From contig JASEVX010000005.1 of the NCBI GenBank assembly GCA_031761405.1, forward strand, positions 30,615,127 to 30,679,126: 64,000 nucleotides of DNA, in the 5' to 3' direction. Below are positions 35,404 to 47,804 of the stretch, piece by piece (the stretch's first letter is position 1; each line of letters opens with the position of its first letter). A program made the translations under genes and the position numbers. The stretch is from Serripes groenlandicus. Its lineage: Eukaryota > Mollusca > Bivalvia > Cardiida > Cardiidae. A model generated the notes under the pieces. It was given only the letters and a program-made list of their open reading frames with translations. It did not search any database and was not told the origin of the DNA.

Positions 35404-36500
35404 GTAAGTGATAAAATTATGTATATTTATGAATAAATATGATATTGCTCAGTGTCAAGTGAAGTGATTGTTTTGAATATCCACAATATGTAATTAAATA
35501 CCCGATCTTGTGGAAGGACATAATTAGTGTGGGAAGAGTTAAGTCCTACCAAGAAAGACATCGCGAATGCTCACTTTTCATTAGCACATAGTAGAAGTAA
35601 AGGGGATATGATCAAGACTGAAGATTATTCCGGGTATAGAAGACATAGGATGGGACTCCCTATCTACGTCCCTGCTATTAACGGTGTACTTACGTTTTTT
35701 TTTGAAAAAATAATAATAAAGCAAACTTAATTGTAAATTATATCCAGTGTCACTCGGTCTTTTATATGTCCTTGTTAATTAACTTACACAAAATAATCAT
35801 TCACTTCTGTGCATAGTTCCAAAAATCGAGTCCATCCGCAGCCATTGTGAAATTGACATTCATGGGAGGCAATCACTCACCGGTGTAATTACAAAAAGCA
35901 TTAGTATGGTGGTCCTGTTGTATCAACTCTTTACAAGATCTTGAGATTTAATGTAAAAATGATTATCCTATAAAACATTTGTCACTAGAACAATTATATT
36001 TAATTAAAATGTTAATTTATTAACTGTTCCAAACTATGAACTTATTTACACAATATTTTCAGAATCAATTTGTTTAATTTTCTTATTGGCACAATTAAAT
36101 CATATTTTCCAAAATGACCCATTTCTTTGTTATTTTTTTTAGTCCTTATAAAAATAGCATATGTTAAAATGTATAAGCACCACAAACATACAGGCCAAAA
36201 AAACAAAATATTTTTTTTAGAATTTAGGTCCTTAATTTCTTCCGTGTTTTCTATAGTCGAGAAAACTTCACGGAATGTAATCATGTGACTTAAAATTCCT
36301 ATGATGTCATAAGTAGTTAATAGACAACATGATCAAATGTGAAAGAAAAAATCAACAACAGGTTTTCTACTAAAAAAATGACGATTTTGTTGGTGAGGGG
36401 TCAGGTTTGAAAAAAACAATTGTAGTATTTGAAAGTCGTCATTACGGGGTTTCCTGAAATACTCAAGAGTCAGAAAAATAAACCTGAAATATCAACCTGT
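35404..36500. other. Intergenic AT-rich sequence, no gene recognised
   Basis: The frames at 35527-35730 (+) and 36042-36284 (-) show no splice-consistent extension or domain. A MITE fragment lies at about 36510-36580. Confidence 0.35.
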
Positions 36501-36587
36501 ACCCAAATACAGACCCTTGTGATGCCTCTACAGCAGACGACTTTTGGAAATATTGTGGCAAAAGAAGAAATTGCGTGGTATATTTAT

Positions 36588-38200
36588 TTTCTACTGAGTT
36601 CAAACGACTTCTCCTCCCTTACCACTTGGCCAATTGGGATAAATCTTCATAGAAGCATCCTCTCAATGTCCTTTCCTAAATTCCTTCAATTTTTTGGGAT
36701 CCATGCAATATTCTGGTGTCCATGGCAACCGAAAGAAAAAAATAGTGAAAACTTAAAAAAACTTTTCCTCTGAAAGAGTCAGGCCGATTTTCAAATAATT
36801 TTGTAGAAATGTTCCTTGGATGACCCTCTATCAGATTCCTTCAAGCAATGTTGATTGGTCGAAAAACATGGCCGCCAAGGTGCAGAACTATTTTGCCTTA
36901 TATGGCTATTGTGAAAACTTAAAAAAAGTGTCAGGCCGATTTTCAAATAATTTTGTAAAAATGTTCCCATGTTGATTGGTCGAAAAACATGGCTGCCAGG
37001 GGGTGGGTCTATTTTGCCTTTTATGGCTAAAGTGAAAACTTAAAAAATCTTCTCCTCCGAAAGTGTCTGGCCATTTTTCGAATATTATTTTAAAAATGTT
37101 CCTTGAGTGACCCTCTATCAGATTCCTTCAAGCCATGTTGATTGGTTGAAAAACATGGCCGCCAGGGGGTGATGATGATTCATGACGTTGTTTACCCTCG
37201 CGCTCGGCATTAATGCCATTTGGCGAGCAGTCCGCCACCAGGGGGTAGGGCTATTATGCTTTATATGGCTTAAGTGAAAACTCTCTATCAGATTCCACAA
37301 AGCCATGTTGATTGGTCTTAAAATATAGCTGCCAGGGGGCGGGGCTGTTAGCCTTATACTTTTATTGGGTTTAGTGAAAACTTTAAAAAAACTATTTGGC
37401 TGATTTTCAAATAGTTTTGCAGAAATGTCCCTTGGGTGACACTCTACGAGATTCCTTCAAGCCATTGTGATTGTTCAAAAAACATGGCTACCAGGGAGCG
37501 GGGCTGTTTGGAGATTTAATTTTTGCCTAATGGCAGTGGAGTGGTACTGGCCCTCTTGTTTAAAATATTCTCCTTCTGAATTAGCTTGTCTGATACCAAT
37601 TTAGTTTGTTAGAAATGTTCATTTCATAACTCTTTACAAGTATAATCATATTGATTAGTTGTTAAAAACAGCAATTAGGCAGATTAGAAAAAGGGGAAAA
37701 ATGACAATTTTTAGCTCCTCTGGCTGGCTGAAAGCCAGTCAAGCTTATGTCATGGCGAATTGTCTGTTGTGTGTGTGCGTCAACTTTTTGCTTCAAACAA
37801 CTACTCCCTAACCACTTGGTTAATTGGGGTGAAACTTCATAGGAAGCATCCACTCAATGTCTTCTCCTAAATTCCTTCAAGCCATGTTGATTGGTTGTCA
37901 GGGGGCAGGGCTGTTTTGCCTTATATGGCTACAGTGAAATCTTAAAAAATCTTTTCCCTTTCGAAAGTGTCTGGCAGATTTTCAAATAATTTTGTAGAAA
38001 TGTTCCTTAGGTTACTCTCTATCAGATTCCACTAAGCTATGTTGATATGTCTTAAAATATGGTTGCCAGGAGGCGGGGCTGTTAGCCGTTAGCTATGGTG
38101 ATTGGTAAAAAAAAACATGGCCACCTGGGGTAGGGCAGTTTGGAGATTGAATTTTTTCCTAATGGCAGTGGAGCAATACTGGCCCTCTTGGACCTCTTGT
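36588..38200 (+). repeat. Decayed family D tandem-repeat elements
   Basis: Units carry CCGATTTTCAAATAATTTTG, CTCTATCAGATTCC and AAACATGGC in variable order. 3' ends GGCCCTCTTGTTTA occur at 37550-37562 and near 38185-38205, so at least two elements are present. Confidence 0.6.
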
Positions 38201-38432
38201 TTAAAACTACCTTCTTATGAAAGTGCCTGTCTGATTTCAAGATAATTTAGCAGCAGAACTATTCATTTAGTGACCCTCTACATGCTTTTAGGTCTTATTG
38301 ATTGGTTGAAAGTCATAGAAACGAGGTGGCATCTGAAGAGGGGAAAAATTGAACTTTTAGCTTCAAATGACATCTTTTCCTTATTCTCTGCACAAAAAAC
38401 GCCAAAGAATGTTCTTTTGGCAGTCCTTTTCT

Positions 38433-39951
38433 TAACCCTTTCCCACATAAAGACACCTTTTTACGCCTCTACTGCAGACGACCTTTGAAGACACTCACTG
38501 ACAAAAAAAGAAATTGCTCTAAATGAGCAATTTCTCCTTTAGCCAGAATGTTTTCAACTCTTTTGAATTAGAACACCCTTATTAGTCCCATACCCGTCAG
38601 AGACTGATTTGGGAACTATAGGTTCGGTCAATTCTATTTGTCTGTCAGTCCATCAGTCCAACCCTTCCAACCTTGTCCGGCCCGCATCTTAATCATCCAT
38701 CATCCATCATAGGATTTCCAAGAAACTTGGCACAAACATTCACCATTATAATTATGTGATCAAGGCCCAGGCCTGTACCTCAAATGTCAAGGTCACACTT
38801 AGAGGTTAAAGGTCAAAATGAGTACAGTTTGATAGGTTTGAACCTTGTCCAGCCCGCATCTCAACCATGCACATCACCCATCCATGTACTCCCAATGTCA
38901 AGGTCACAATTTGTCAGTATGTCCGAAATTTCTTCTCCAGGCTGTATCTTCCACATACCTGAATGGATTTTGATATTATTTCAGACAATTGTTCTCCATA
39001 ACAAGATGATGTGTCATTCACAACACCCAGCCACCCAAGGTCAAGCTCACAGTTTGGGGTCAAACAATGTCCGTCTGCAATTTCATGTCTAGGCTGTATC
39101 TTCCACATGCTTGAATGGATTTTGATATTACTTCACATAATCATTTTCAATAACAAGATGATTTGTCACACACATCACCCAACCACCTACTCTCAATGTC
39201 AAGGTCACAGTTTGGGCTCAAACATTGTCTGTCTCCAATTTCGTGTCCAGGCTGTATCGCCCACATGCTTCAATGGATTTGGATATCACTTCACACAATT
39301 ATTTTCCATAACAAGATGATGTGTCATGCACATCAACAAGCTACCTACTCCCAAGGTCAAAGTTTAAGTTTGGGCTCAAACATTTTCTGTCCGAAATTTC
39401 TTGTTAGGGCTGTAGCTTCCACATGCTTGAACAGATTTTGATATTTCTCTACAATTATTTTCCATAACAAGATGATGTGTCATGCACATCACCCAGCCTC
39501 CTACTCTCAAGGTCGAGGTCACTATTTGAGCTCAAACATTCTTAGGCTTTTCTGACGTGTCCAGGCTGTGTCTTCGACATGCTTGAATGGATTTTATTAC
39601 AACTTCACACAATTATTCTTCATAGCAAGATGATGTGTCATGCACAATAACCAGCCACTTACTCCCAAGGTCAAGGTCAGACTTGAAGACTTTGTTCCAC
39701 AATGTCATGTCTACAACTCTAGAACTTCACACATTTAATGAGGACCACTAGAAGACCATGTATGTCAAGGGGCATAACTCTAAAGTGAGGTTTGACAGAA
39801 CAATGTGCCTTTTTCAACTTATAAATAATTATCCGGCAGGGGACTTTTGTATTGTTTGCAATACTGCATTAACTGGTTTATGAAGATTTTTCATGTTTTG
39901 TAAAAATATTCGAAGTCGTCTGCTGCAGATTTGTTGTATGTGGGAAAGAGC
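38433..39951. mobile_element. TTAA-MITE split by a tandem-repeat element
   Basis: The left half, 38433-38582 (TTAACCCTTTCCCACATAAA through the hairpin), and the right half, about 39880-39951 (GTCGTCTGCTGCAGATTTG, GTGGGAAAGAGCTAA), form one copy. About 1.3 kb of unrelated tandem repeats lies between. Confidence 0.65.
38590..39860 (+). repeat. Tandem-repeat element, family E (5-6 units of about 157 bp)
   Basis: Units contain CACATGCTTGAATGGATTTT, AATTATTTTCCATAACAAG and ATGATGTGTCATGCACATCA, starting after TTAGTCCCATACCCGTCAG. Several overlapping frames run through the repeats but show no protein family. Confidence 0.65.
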
Positions 39952-39999
39952 TAATTATGTACAAAGATATATGTAGAACTCTTGTTTGTGCAGTATCTG

Positions 40000-40783
40000 A
40001 GAAAGGGTGTAAAATGCCCAATATTTAAAGGTTATTAAGTAGAAATGTTCCTTCTGTAACTCTCTTCAAAAATTGTTCAAGCTATATTATTGGTTGACAA
40101 AAGAGGAGGGAGGTCGCGTCAGAAAAGGGCAAAATGACAAAAATTTCAAACTCCATTCTTACGAAAATCTTTATCTTATTAATTTTGTTCCCTCTGTGAC
40201 CCGGTTCATAATTTTTTAAGCTATATTGATTCGTTGAAAGACATAGTTACCAGGCGGCATCAGAAAAGGGTTCAATTGAACTTTTAGCTTCAGATGACAT
40301 CTCATCTTATCCACTGGGCAAATTTCAACAAAACTTCACAGGAATATTCCTTTGGTGGTCCTCTTTCAAATTTGTTAAAAGATATAAATCGTAAAAATGA
40401 ACTTTTGTTGCTGTTGCGGCAGGAAGGGAATAAAATGCCTAAACTGTAACATTCTTCTACTCTGAATCCGCTTTTCAGATTCCAAGATAATTTAGTATAA
40501 AAAATGTTGTCATGGTCATGGTCAAGTTGCCGCTTGAGTAAACGCAAAACGGTCTTCACTCAACAACTACAACAGTGCACTGACAAATACTGACATGGTC
40601 ACTGCACATCTCATTTGAATCCGGAAATAGTATGACGTAATAGAATTTAATAGAAATGTTCCTTGTGTGACCTTTGCTTGTTTGAAAGACATAGCATATA
40701 GGTGGCATTACAAGAGGGGTCAAATTAACTTGTAGCTTCAAATGACATCTCCTTATACCCACTCAACTAATTTCAGCTAAAAC
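40000..40783 (+). repeat. Decayed D-related repeat units
   Basis: Degenerate units with TTCAAGCTATATTATTGGTT and TTGAACTTTTAGCTTCA. No gene was seen. Confidence 0.4.
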
Positions 40784-41291
40784 TTAACCCTTTCCCTCAT
40801 ACGACAAATCTGCAGCAGACGACTTTGATCATATTTTATCAAGAAATAGAAAATCTCTATAATTGAATAGATAACCTATGACTAAAAGCGGAAAACATTG
40901 TGACAAAAGGTGAAATTTCTTGTTTTGAGCAATTTCTTCTTTTGTCACTATGTTTTCAAAAAGCTGTCTGCTGCTGAGGCATCAGAAAGCGTCTATATGT
41001 ACACTTCTAAGATAATAAATATAAGAACTTTTTTCACCATTTTACCTCAAAAGATTTCTTCACAGTATCATTAAATTTGGTCTGATTTACAGATCTTACA
41101 GAAAATATATTTTTTGGAATGCCTGGTATATATTTACAAGTTCTTTGGATAACCTATGACTAAAAGTGGTAAACATTGTGTCAAAAGGAGAAATTGCTTG
41201 TTTTGAGCAATTTCTTCTTTTGTCACTATGTTTTCAAAAAGCTGTCTGCTGCAGAGGCGTCAGAAAGCGTCTATATGAGGGAAAGGGTAAA
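40784..41291. mobile_element. Two partial TTAA-MITEs
   Basis: 40784-41000 has an intact left end but loses the right end after GTCTATATGT. 41146-41291 begins inside the element (GGATAACCTATGACTAAAAG) and ends TGAGGGAAAGGGTAA. Confidence 0.72.
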
Positions 41292-42570
41292 TAGAAATGT
41301 TACTTTGGGAGTCCTGTTTCAAATTTGTTCAAAGATATAAATTCTGTAGAGAAATTTGGTTTCTGCGGCATCAGAAAGAGAGAAAAATGCCATAACTTAA
41401 CAATTCTTCTTCTCGGAACCCACTTGTCTGATTCCAAGATAAAATGGTAGAAATTTTCTACATAGTTTGTTCAAGCCATTTTTATTTTTGAAAAGAAAGT
41501 CCAGAAGTTTGGCTTCTGTTTGAAAGTCGGGTGCATCGGCAGGGCGATATAGGACCATTTTTGTCCTCTTGTCTACAAATACTTTAAACCATGAAGAGTG
41601 TATAAATAGTGATACACTGTACACTCTTTACAACGCTGTACTTGGGAGCCACGGTCTTGCACAGCAATATTTAACACCACCATAATTATCATGACAGGTG
41701 TAAAATATAAGTTGTGTCAAAAATGATGGCTTCAATGAATAAATAAACTCTGAATTATTCTTTAAGATAAGCTTCTAGCTTCCAGTGTAAAAACAAGTTG
41801 TTTGGTCATTAAACCTTATTTGCAATATCCATTTTTTTCTGTCTGTCGGTCTAAATTACTGGATAATAGAAATGCATAGATCTAAATATATACACAGAGG
41901 GCAATTAGGAGATTATGCAAGTCTTAAATATTTTTGGTCAGCTCAATGATTAAGGTCACCCTTAGGGGACAAAGGTAAAAACTTGAACTTTTGTGCAAAA
42001 TGCAATTATGTGAAAAGTAATCAACAAAGTTCATGGTATTTTTGTATAATAATGAGTGCAAAGAGAACAAACATTATTGGATTACCCATAACTCATGAAG
42101 TCAAGACAATAAATTTAAAAATATACTCACCTAGTCATGAAAATAACTTAACAATGAACTTTGACAAAAACTGGAAGTATCAAATTATCTTCCTCGCTCA
42201 CCACCTGATTGTGTCAGGACTTTCAGTACTTTGATTATGGCAGATGATATATTGGTTTGACATTTCCGTCTGTGCATCAGTCCATCTGTCCTTCTGTCCT
42301 ACTGCCTTTCCCTCTGTCTGTCCAGAGCTATATCTAAGGTACGGTTGGATGGATTTGATTAAAACTATATGGAAATGGAAACCACCATACAAAAATAAAT
42401 GTCAGATTTTAACTTATATTGTATATAAAATTTCATTTACATGGAAAGGGAAATAACTTAATGTAAAAATACTAATTTAGATTAATTTAATCTGTATTTT
42501 GTTAAATCTATTATAATGTCAAATCATCAAAACATTCATCTGCATCAAATAACTGTCCGGTACGAAACTG
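41292..42570. other. Repeat remnants, no gene recognised
   Basis: Includes a 3' end with hairpin GGACCATTTTTGTCC and TCTTGTC (near 41551-41573), and a TCTGTCC-rich 5' remnant near 42265-42320. Confidence 0.4.
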
Positions 42571-42698
42571 TTGTGTCAAAAACTAAATCAGCAGGTCAAA
42601 TTTTTGAACACATTAGAGGTCACATTTTTTCATCCTATTTTTATGAAAAATCATCAGAATATTCATTTCCATGAAACCCCAGAGAGGTTTGAAACTGG

Positions 42699-43182
42699 CT
42701 CATGTGGAGTAAAAAAACAACATAAGTGTGGTGGTCAAATGTTAGCAAAAACACAGGAAGGGGCTAATCCTTCTTATACAATTTTTTTTGGTGGGGGATC
42801 TCAATTCAATGAATAAACGTGTTATACCCCCAGATACATAGTATATGGGAGCTATATAGGAGTCACGCTTGTTGGTCTGTAGACATTTCTTGTGAACACT
42901 ATTTCTCAGCAACCCTTGGTCAGAATTCAATATAACTTCACAAGAATGATTGATACCAAGCCTAGTTGTGCATAGTGTCGGCATGTTTCACTGGAATTAT
43001 TTTTAAATGAGTTATGGCCCCTTGAATTTCTCATACATATGGCTCATGTGGGGTAAAAAAACAACAACATATGTGTTGTGGTCAAATGTAAGCAAAAACA
43101 CAGCAGGAACTGGTTTACCAAGGTGGGCTAATCCTTCTTATACAATTGTTTTGGGTGGGGGCTCTCAATTCAATGAATAAAC
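42699..43182 (+). repeat. Direct repeat flanking a short family G element
   Basis: CTCATGTGGAGTAAAAAAAC... (42699-42828) recurs diverged at 43043-43182, both ending TCTCAATTCAATGAATAAAC. Between them a single family G unit begins TTATACCCCCAGATACATAG (42822 onward). Confidence 0.6.
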
Positions 43183-43329
43183 ATCTTGCAATTGTTTTTG
43201 ATATTTTAGTTATGTTTTATTTATTTAATTATATATAATTATATTGATGTTGTATGTATGTTCCCACATGATATTATCCTTATTTAAGCTATATACAATG
43301 TATATTAATTCAGAGCCACCTTTAAATAG

Positions 43330-43605
43330 TTTAACCATTTCCAATATCCAGCTACATTTTGACGCATTTGCAGGAGAACAATTTTGAAAACTTTATTTAC
43401 TTCACACTGATGACATTTGAAGACTTTTGAAAAACATTGCAGTAAAAGGTGAAATTGCTCAAAATGAGCAGTTTCATCTTCTATAGCAATATTTTCAACT
43501 CTTTGTCGAAACATTACTTTCAGTTTTCCTGATTTTTCAACTTGTTCATCTGTTGATTGTCAAGAAGACAACATTTGAAATATCATGTGTTAAGTAATGG
43601 GTTAA
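43330..43605. mobile_element. Family A fragment and MITE subfamily B copy
   Basis: The family A left end TTTAACCATTTCCAATATCC (43330-43390) is followed by subfamily B, 43391-43605 (TTACTTCACACTGATGAC to TTAAGTAATGGGTTAA). Confidence 0.65.
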
Positions 43606-43978
43606 GGAGAGAGAAATTGCTCTCAAAAATGATTTGGATGAGCCTGTTAATGTACGGGTGCATCAAAGTTATCACTTTTCACTTACATAATTATGATACT
43701 CGTGTAGATTTGTCTTCAGGTTTGAAAACTAAAAACATCACCCTTTCAATTTTAGAGTTGAAAAAACATTGTGACAAGTGGTGAAATTACTCATTTAGAG
43801 CAATTTTTCTGTATGCCACTGCTTTCTAAAGGCGTCTGCTGCAGATGTGTCAAAATGTATCTGCAAGTTGGAAAAGATTAAGTACAAGTTATAGGTTAGG
43901 TTTAACCCTTGCCCACATACAACAAATCGGCAGCAGTCAACTTTGAAAACATATCTTCAAAATTGTGAAAAGTCTCCA

Positions 43979-44597
43979 TTAACCCTTTCCCCTCATATGA
44001 CAATTCTGCAGCAGACGACTTTGAACGTATTTTGTCAAAACTTAGAAAATCTCCATAATTGAAAGGATAACATATTGTAACGTGCAGGGCTTAAAGACAC
44101 AGAAGATCCCTTCAGCGAAAAGTATACTCAACCCTGAAGGGGTCCACTTGTCTTATATATCTAACCCTAAACCTCATCACCCGAAACGGTGATGCTAATT
44201 TGCATATTCGTTACAATACTTCCCACTCCGAGAAGACTCGTCCCGAGTCTTGGCCTGGGAAACCCATGGGTAAGGCAACTCCGATATGGCAGTTGTCTTT
44301 ATCCCACCGCTGTCACCAAATGTAACGTGCAGGGCTTAAAGACACAGAAGATCCCTTCAGCGAAAAGTATACTCAACCCTGAAGGGGTCCACTTGTCTTA
44401 TATATCTAACCCTAAACCTCATCACCCGAAACGGTGATGCTAATTTGCATATTCGTTACAATATGACAAAAAGATGAAAACATTGTGGCAAAAGGAGAAA
44501 TTGCACGTTTTGTGCGATTTCTTCTTTTGTCACTATGTTTTCAAAAAGCCGTCTGCTGCAGAGGCGTCAGAAAGCGTCTATATGAGGGATTGGTTAA
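43979..44597. mobile_element. TTAA-MITE carrying a TRIM insertion
   Basis: Ends TTAACCCTTTCCCCTCATA and TGAGGGATTGGTTAA. Removing 44076-44464 restores the usual GGATAACATATGACAAAAAG run. Left-truncated copies lie at 43750-43881 and 43902-43980. Confidence 0.85.
44076..44460. mobile_element. Miniature LTR retrotransposon (TRIM), identical LTRs
   Basis: LTRs at 44076-44215 and 44321-44460 are 140 bp each and identical as read. Both begin TGTAACG and end CGTTACA (TG...CA with 7-bp inverted ends). A 4-bp target duplication ATAT lies at 44072-44075 and 44461-44464. The 105-bp interior has no ORF. It contains a perfect hairpin AAGACTCG-TCC-CGAGTCTT and ends CTGTCACCAAA. The primer-binding site and polypurine tract are not evident. 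An autonomous partner is presumably elsewhere. Confidence 0.85.
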
Positions 44598-44735
44598 AGA
44601 CAGTTTAATTAATAAATAGAGTTGAAAACATTGTGGCAAATGGTGAAATTGCTTCAAAAATGATGAGCTATCTGCGTTTGCATTGCAAAAGAACATTTAC
44701 AGTTATCTGTACCAAAGAACAGTTTAACGTTCATT

Positions 44736-45187
44736 TTAAACCTTTCCCACATACTACACATGGAATCCACTGTGGTCGAGTTGTTAGCGTCGGGGATTTC
44801 GAAACCGGGTGTCCCGGGTTCGATCCCCAGTCGCGGCAATTCGGTCATGGTGGAGTGCTCTTGGGCAAGGCACATTTTCTAGCCTAGTACTGGTTTGTTC
44901 ACCCAGGGATCATGAATAATTGAATGCGCGCTAAATGACCTTAGCTGTCGATGCGCCGTAAAACAATTCCCACATACTACAAATCTGCAGCAGACGACTT
45001 TGAAGGTATATTGAGAAAAGCATAGAAAAGCTCTCTAAATGTAGGTATAATTACTGAAAAGAGATAAAACATTGTGACAAAAGAAGAAATTGCTTGTTTT
45101 TAGCAATTTCTTCTTTTGTCGCCATGTTTTCAAAAAGCTGTCTGCTGCAGAGGCGTCAGAAAGCGTCTATATGAGAGAAAGGGTTAA
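44736..45187. mobile_element. TTAA-MITE carrying a SINE1 insertion
   Basis: Left end TTAAACCTTTCCCACATACT, right end GAGAGAAAGGGTTAA. Its sequence is interrupted at 44759-44966. Confidence 0.82.
44759..44966 (+). mobile_element. SINE1, full length, 15-bp target duplication
   Basis: TTCCCACATACTACA occurs at 44744-44758 and 44967-44981. Head TGTGGTCGAGTTGTTAGCG with B box GGGTTCGATCCCC; 3' end GCGCCGTAAAACAA. Confidence 0.9.
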
Positions 45188-45302
45188 ATAACCCTGTTTC
45201 ATGTGAGAAAAAATATGGAAGAGAAATAGTTCATAACATAACCCAATTTATTTTCCAATCCTTTTTCAAAAAGTCATCGTCATCAAGTAAACATTAAAGA
45301 TA

Positions 45303-46101
45303 AACCTTTACCTACATGCAGACAAATCATGAAGCATCTGTAGGCGACAACTTTTGAAAACATTGTGACAAAAGGAGAATTTTCTTTTTGACAAAGTTTT
45401 CAAATATTATTTTTTTAGAGATTATATTTTGTTTGCCTCAATGATTTAAAACTGACCTGCTGACTTATTTTATGCGGATAGGGTTAAGCCTTTCCCACGT
45501 ACATAGACTTTCTGATGCCTCTGCAGCAGACGACTTTTGAAAACATTGTGGCAACTGGAGGAAGTTGCTCATATTGAGCAATTTCTACATTTGCCACAAT
45601 GTTTTTAACTCTATTCAATGATTATGATTTCATTTAACCCTTTCCCTCATATAGACGCCTTCTGACGCCTCTGCAGCAGACGGCGTTTTGAAAACATAGT
45701 GACAAAAGAATAAATTGCACAGAACGTACAATTTCTCCTTTTGCCACAATGTTTTCCACTTTTTGTCATAGGTTATCCATTCAATTATGGAGATTTTCTA
45801 TGTTTTGACAAAATACGTCCAAAGTCGTCTGCTGCAGAATTGTCGTATGAGGGAAAGGGTTAAAGCAGCCGGCGTTTTGAAAACATAGTGACAAAAGAAG
45901 AAATTGCACAGAACGTGCAATTTCTCCTTTTGCCACAATGTTTTCCACTTTTAGTCATAGGTTATCCATTTGACAAAATACGTTCAAAGTCGTCTGCTGC
46001 AGAATTGTCGTATGAGGGAAAGGGTTAAAGACATGTTCAATGTTTATGTGGGTATGTTCTCAAACCTGCCTGCTGCAGATTTATCGTCTGTGGGAAAAGG
46101 T
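45303..46101. mobile_element. Nested stack of TTAA-MITEs
   Basis: 45303-45486 and 45483-45635 share a TTAA. The second is broken by 45634-45863 (full copy) plus a left-truncated duplicate, 45864-46028. Its right half resumes at about 46035-46101 (GCTGCAGATTTATCGTCTGT). Confidence 0.75.
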
Positions 46102-46518
46102 AGGGAATGATACAAAAGAATAATAAATTCTCATCTATCTGTTGAATGGACAATTTTACATCTAATTTGATCCTATGTGACATCTATTTAAATTTAACAT
46201 CTCATTTGATATCATATGACGTTTATTTTAACTATCTATTACATGGTTTGTTAAATATATTCATAATTAAGTCACTATTATCTAAAAAGAAAGGGTAAGA
46301 TATAAAAGAAATATTGGTTTTTCGTGACAGCCTTTTGCGGTCAGACTGTTTTGATCGTGTGAATTTGTAAACCATTTCCATGAGTCAATCACCTGATTAA
46401 GTCAGCTTAGAAATCTGTAGTTCATTTGCTGAAACAGATCCCTGTTGACGCCTTTGTAGCAGATTGAAAAAAATGCTAAAAAGAGAAATTGCTGGAAACA
46501 AACTGTTCATAAGACAGC

Positions 46519-46746
46519 TTAACCCTTTCCCACCTGCAGACGCATTTTGATGCAATAGCAGCAGATGACTTTTTTAAACATTGTGGCCAAAAGTGAAATT
46601 GCTTATGATGAGCAATTCCCCTTTGTCCACAGTGTTTTCAACTTTATCTAACAATTAAGCTGTCATTTATGGAGATTTTTCAGGTTTTTTTCACCATGTT
46701 TTCAAAGTTGTCTGCTGCAGATTTGTTGTATATCGGAATAGGTTAA
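46519..46746. mobile_element. TTAA-MITE, full length
   Basis: TTAACCCTTTCCCACCTGCA to TATATCGGAATAGGTTAA, with GCTTATGATGAGCAATT at the centre. Confidence 0.8.
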
Positions 46747-46811
46747 TGTGATATCACCCTGTCACCGTGGCGAAGTCCAAGTCATTGTTCCCAACATTTC
46801 CAAAATGTTCA

Positions 46812-47804
46812 ATTTTAGCTCGACTTTTCGAAGAAAAGGCTAGCTATACTACTCACCTTGGCGTCGGCATCGGTGTCACACCTTGGTTAAGTTTTTTGTA
46901 CCAATTCACTTTTTTGTCAAAACCATTACAGATATCGCTTTGAAACTTACAACACTTATTTACCATCATTACCTCCATCTATAGGCAAGAGTACATAACT
47001 CTGTCAAGGCTTTTGTAAGAATTATGGCCCTTTTTTTACTTAGAATTTTGGTTATTTTTTTGTACCAATTAACTTTTTTTCAAAACTATTACAGATATTG
47101 CTTTGAAACTCACAACACTTGTTCACCATCATTACCTTAATCAACAGACAAGAGGACATAACTATATCAATATTTTTGTAAGAATTATGGCCCTTTTTCC
47201 ACTTAAAACTTTGGTTAAGTTTTTTGTACCAATGAACTTTTTTTCAAAACCATTAAGGTATTGCTTTGAAACTTATTACACTTGTTCACCACCATAACTT
47301 CCATCAACAGACAAGAGTACATAACTCTGTCAAGGTTTTTGTAAGAATTATGACCCATTTTTAGTTAGAATTGTGGTTAAGTTTTTGTACCAATTCACTT
47401 TTTTTCAAAACCATTACAGATATTGCTTTGAAACTTACAACACTTGTTCACCATCATTACCCCTATCAAAAATCAAGAGTACATAACTCTGTCAATGTTT
47501 TTGTAAAAATTATGGCCCTGTTTTGACTTAGAATTTTGGTTAAGTTTTTCGTACCACCTCATTTTCCCCAAAAATAATTAGAGATATTGCTTTTAAATTT
47601 TCAACACTTGTTCCCCATCATTACTTCCATCAACAGACAAGAGAACATAATAGATTATGACCCTTTAACGACTTATAAAGTACTTTGCTTATAAATAGTA
47701 TGATAAAGTACTTGGTTATGTTTTCTGTACAACCAACCAAAAACGTTTTGTTTTATTGGAAAGCACATAAAAGTCGAGCACGCTGTCCTTTGACAGCTCT
47801 TGTT
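46812..47804 (+). mobile_element. Tandem-repeat element, family I (about 5 units of 160-170 bp)
   Basis: The 5' end TTTTAGCTCGACTTTTCGAA, with GGCTAGCT, forms an imperfect hairpin; then GGCGTCGGCATCGG. Units carry TTTTGTACCAATTCAC and TATTGCTTTGAAACTTAC. The 3' end is the hairpin GCTGTCCTTTGACAGC (47782-47797), then TCTTGTT. A second GACAGCTCTTGTT follows at 47839-47851. Confidence 0.7.

Noticed and set aside
38784..39441. Overlapping 92-102 codon frames
   Set aside because: They lie within family E tandem repeats and repeat with the DNA period; no protein family is visible.
41397..41624. Minus-strand frame with VLYRPADAPDFQTEAKLL
   Set aside because: It overlaps the terminal hairpin of a repeat element (GGACCATTTTTGTCC, TCTTGTC); not a host gene.
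44076..44460. Interpretation of the 140-bp pair as a simple tandem duplication
   Set aside because: TG...CA ends, a clean ATAT duplication outside both copies and exact restoration of the host MITE fit an LTR insertion better.
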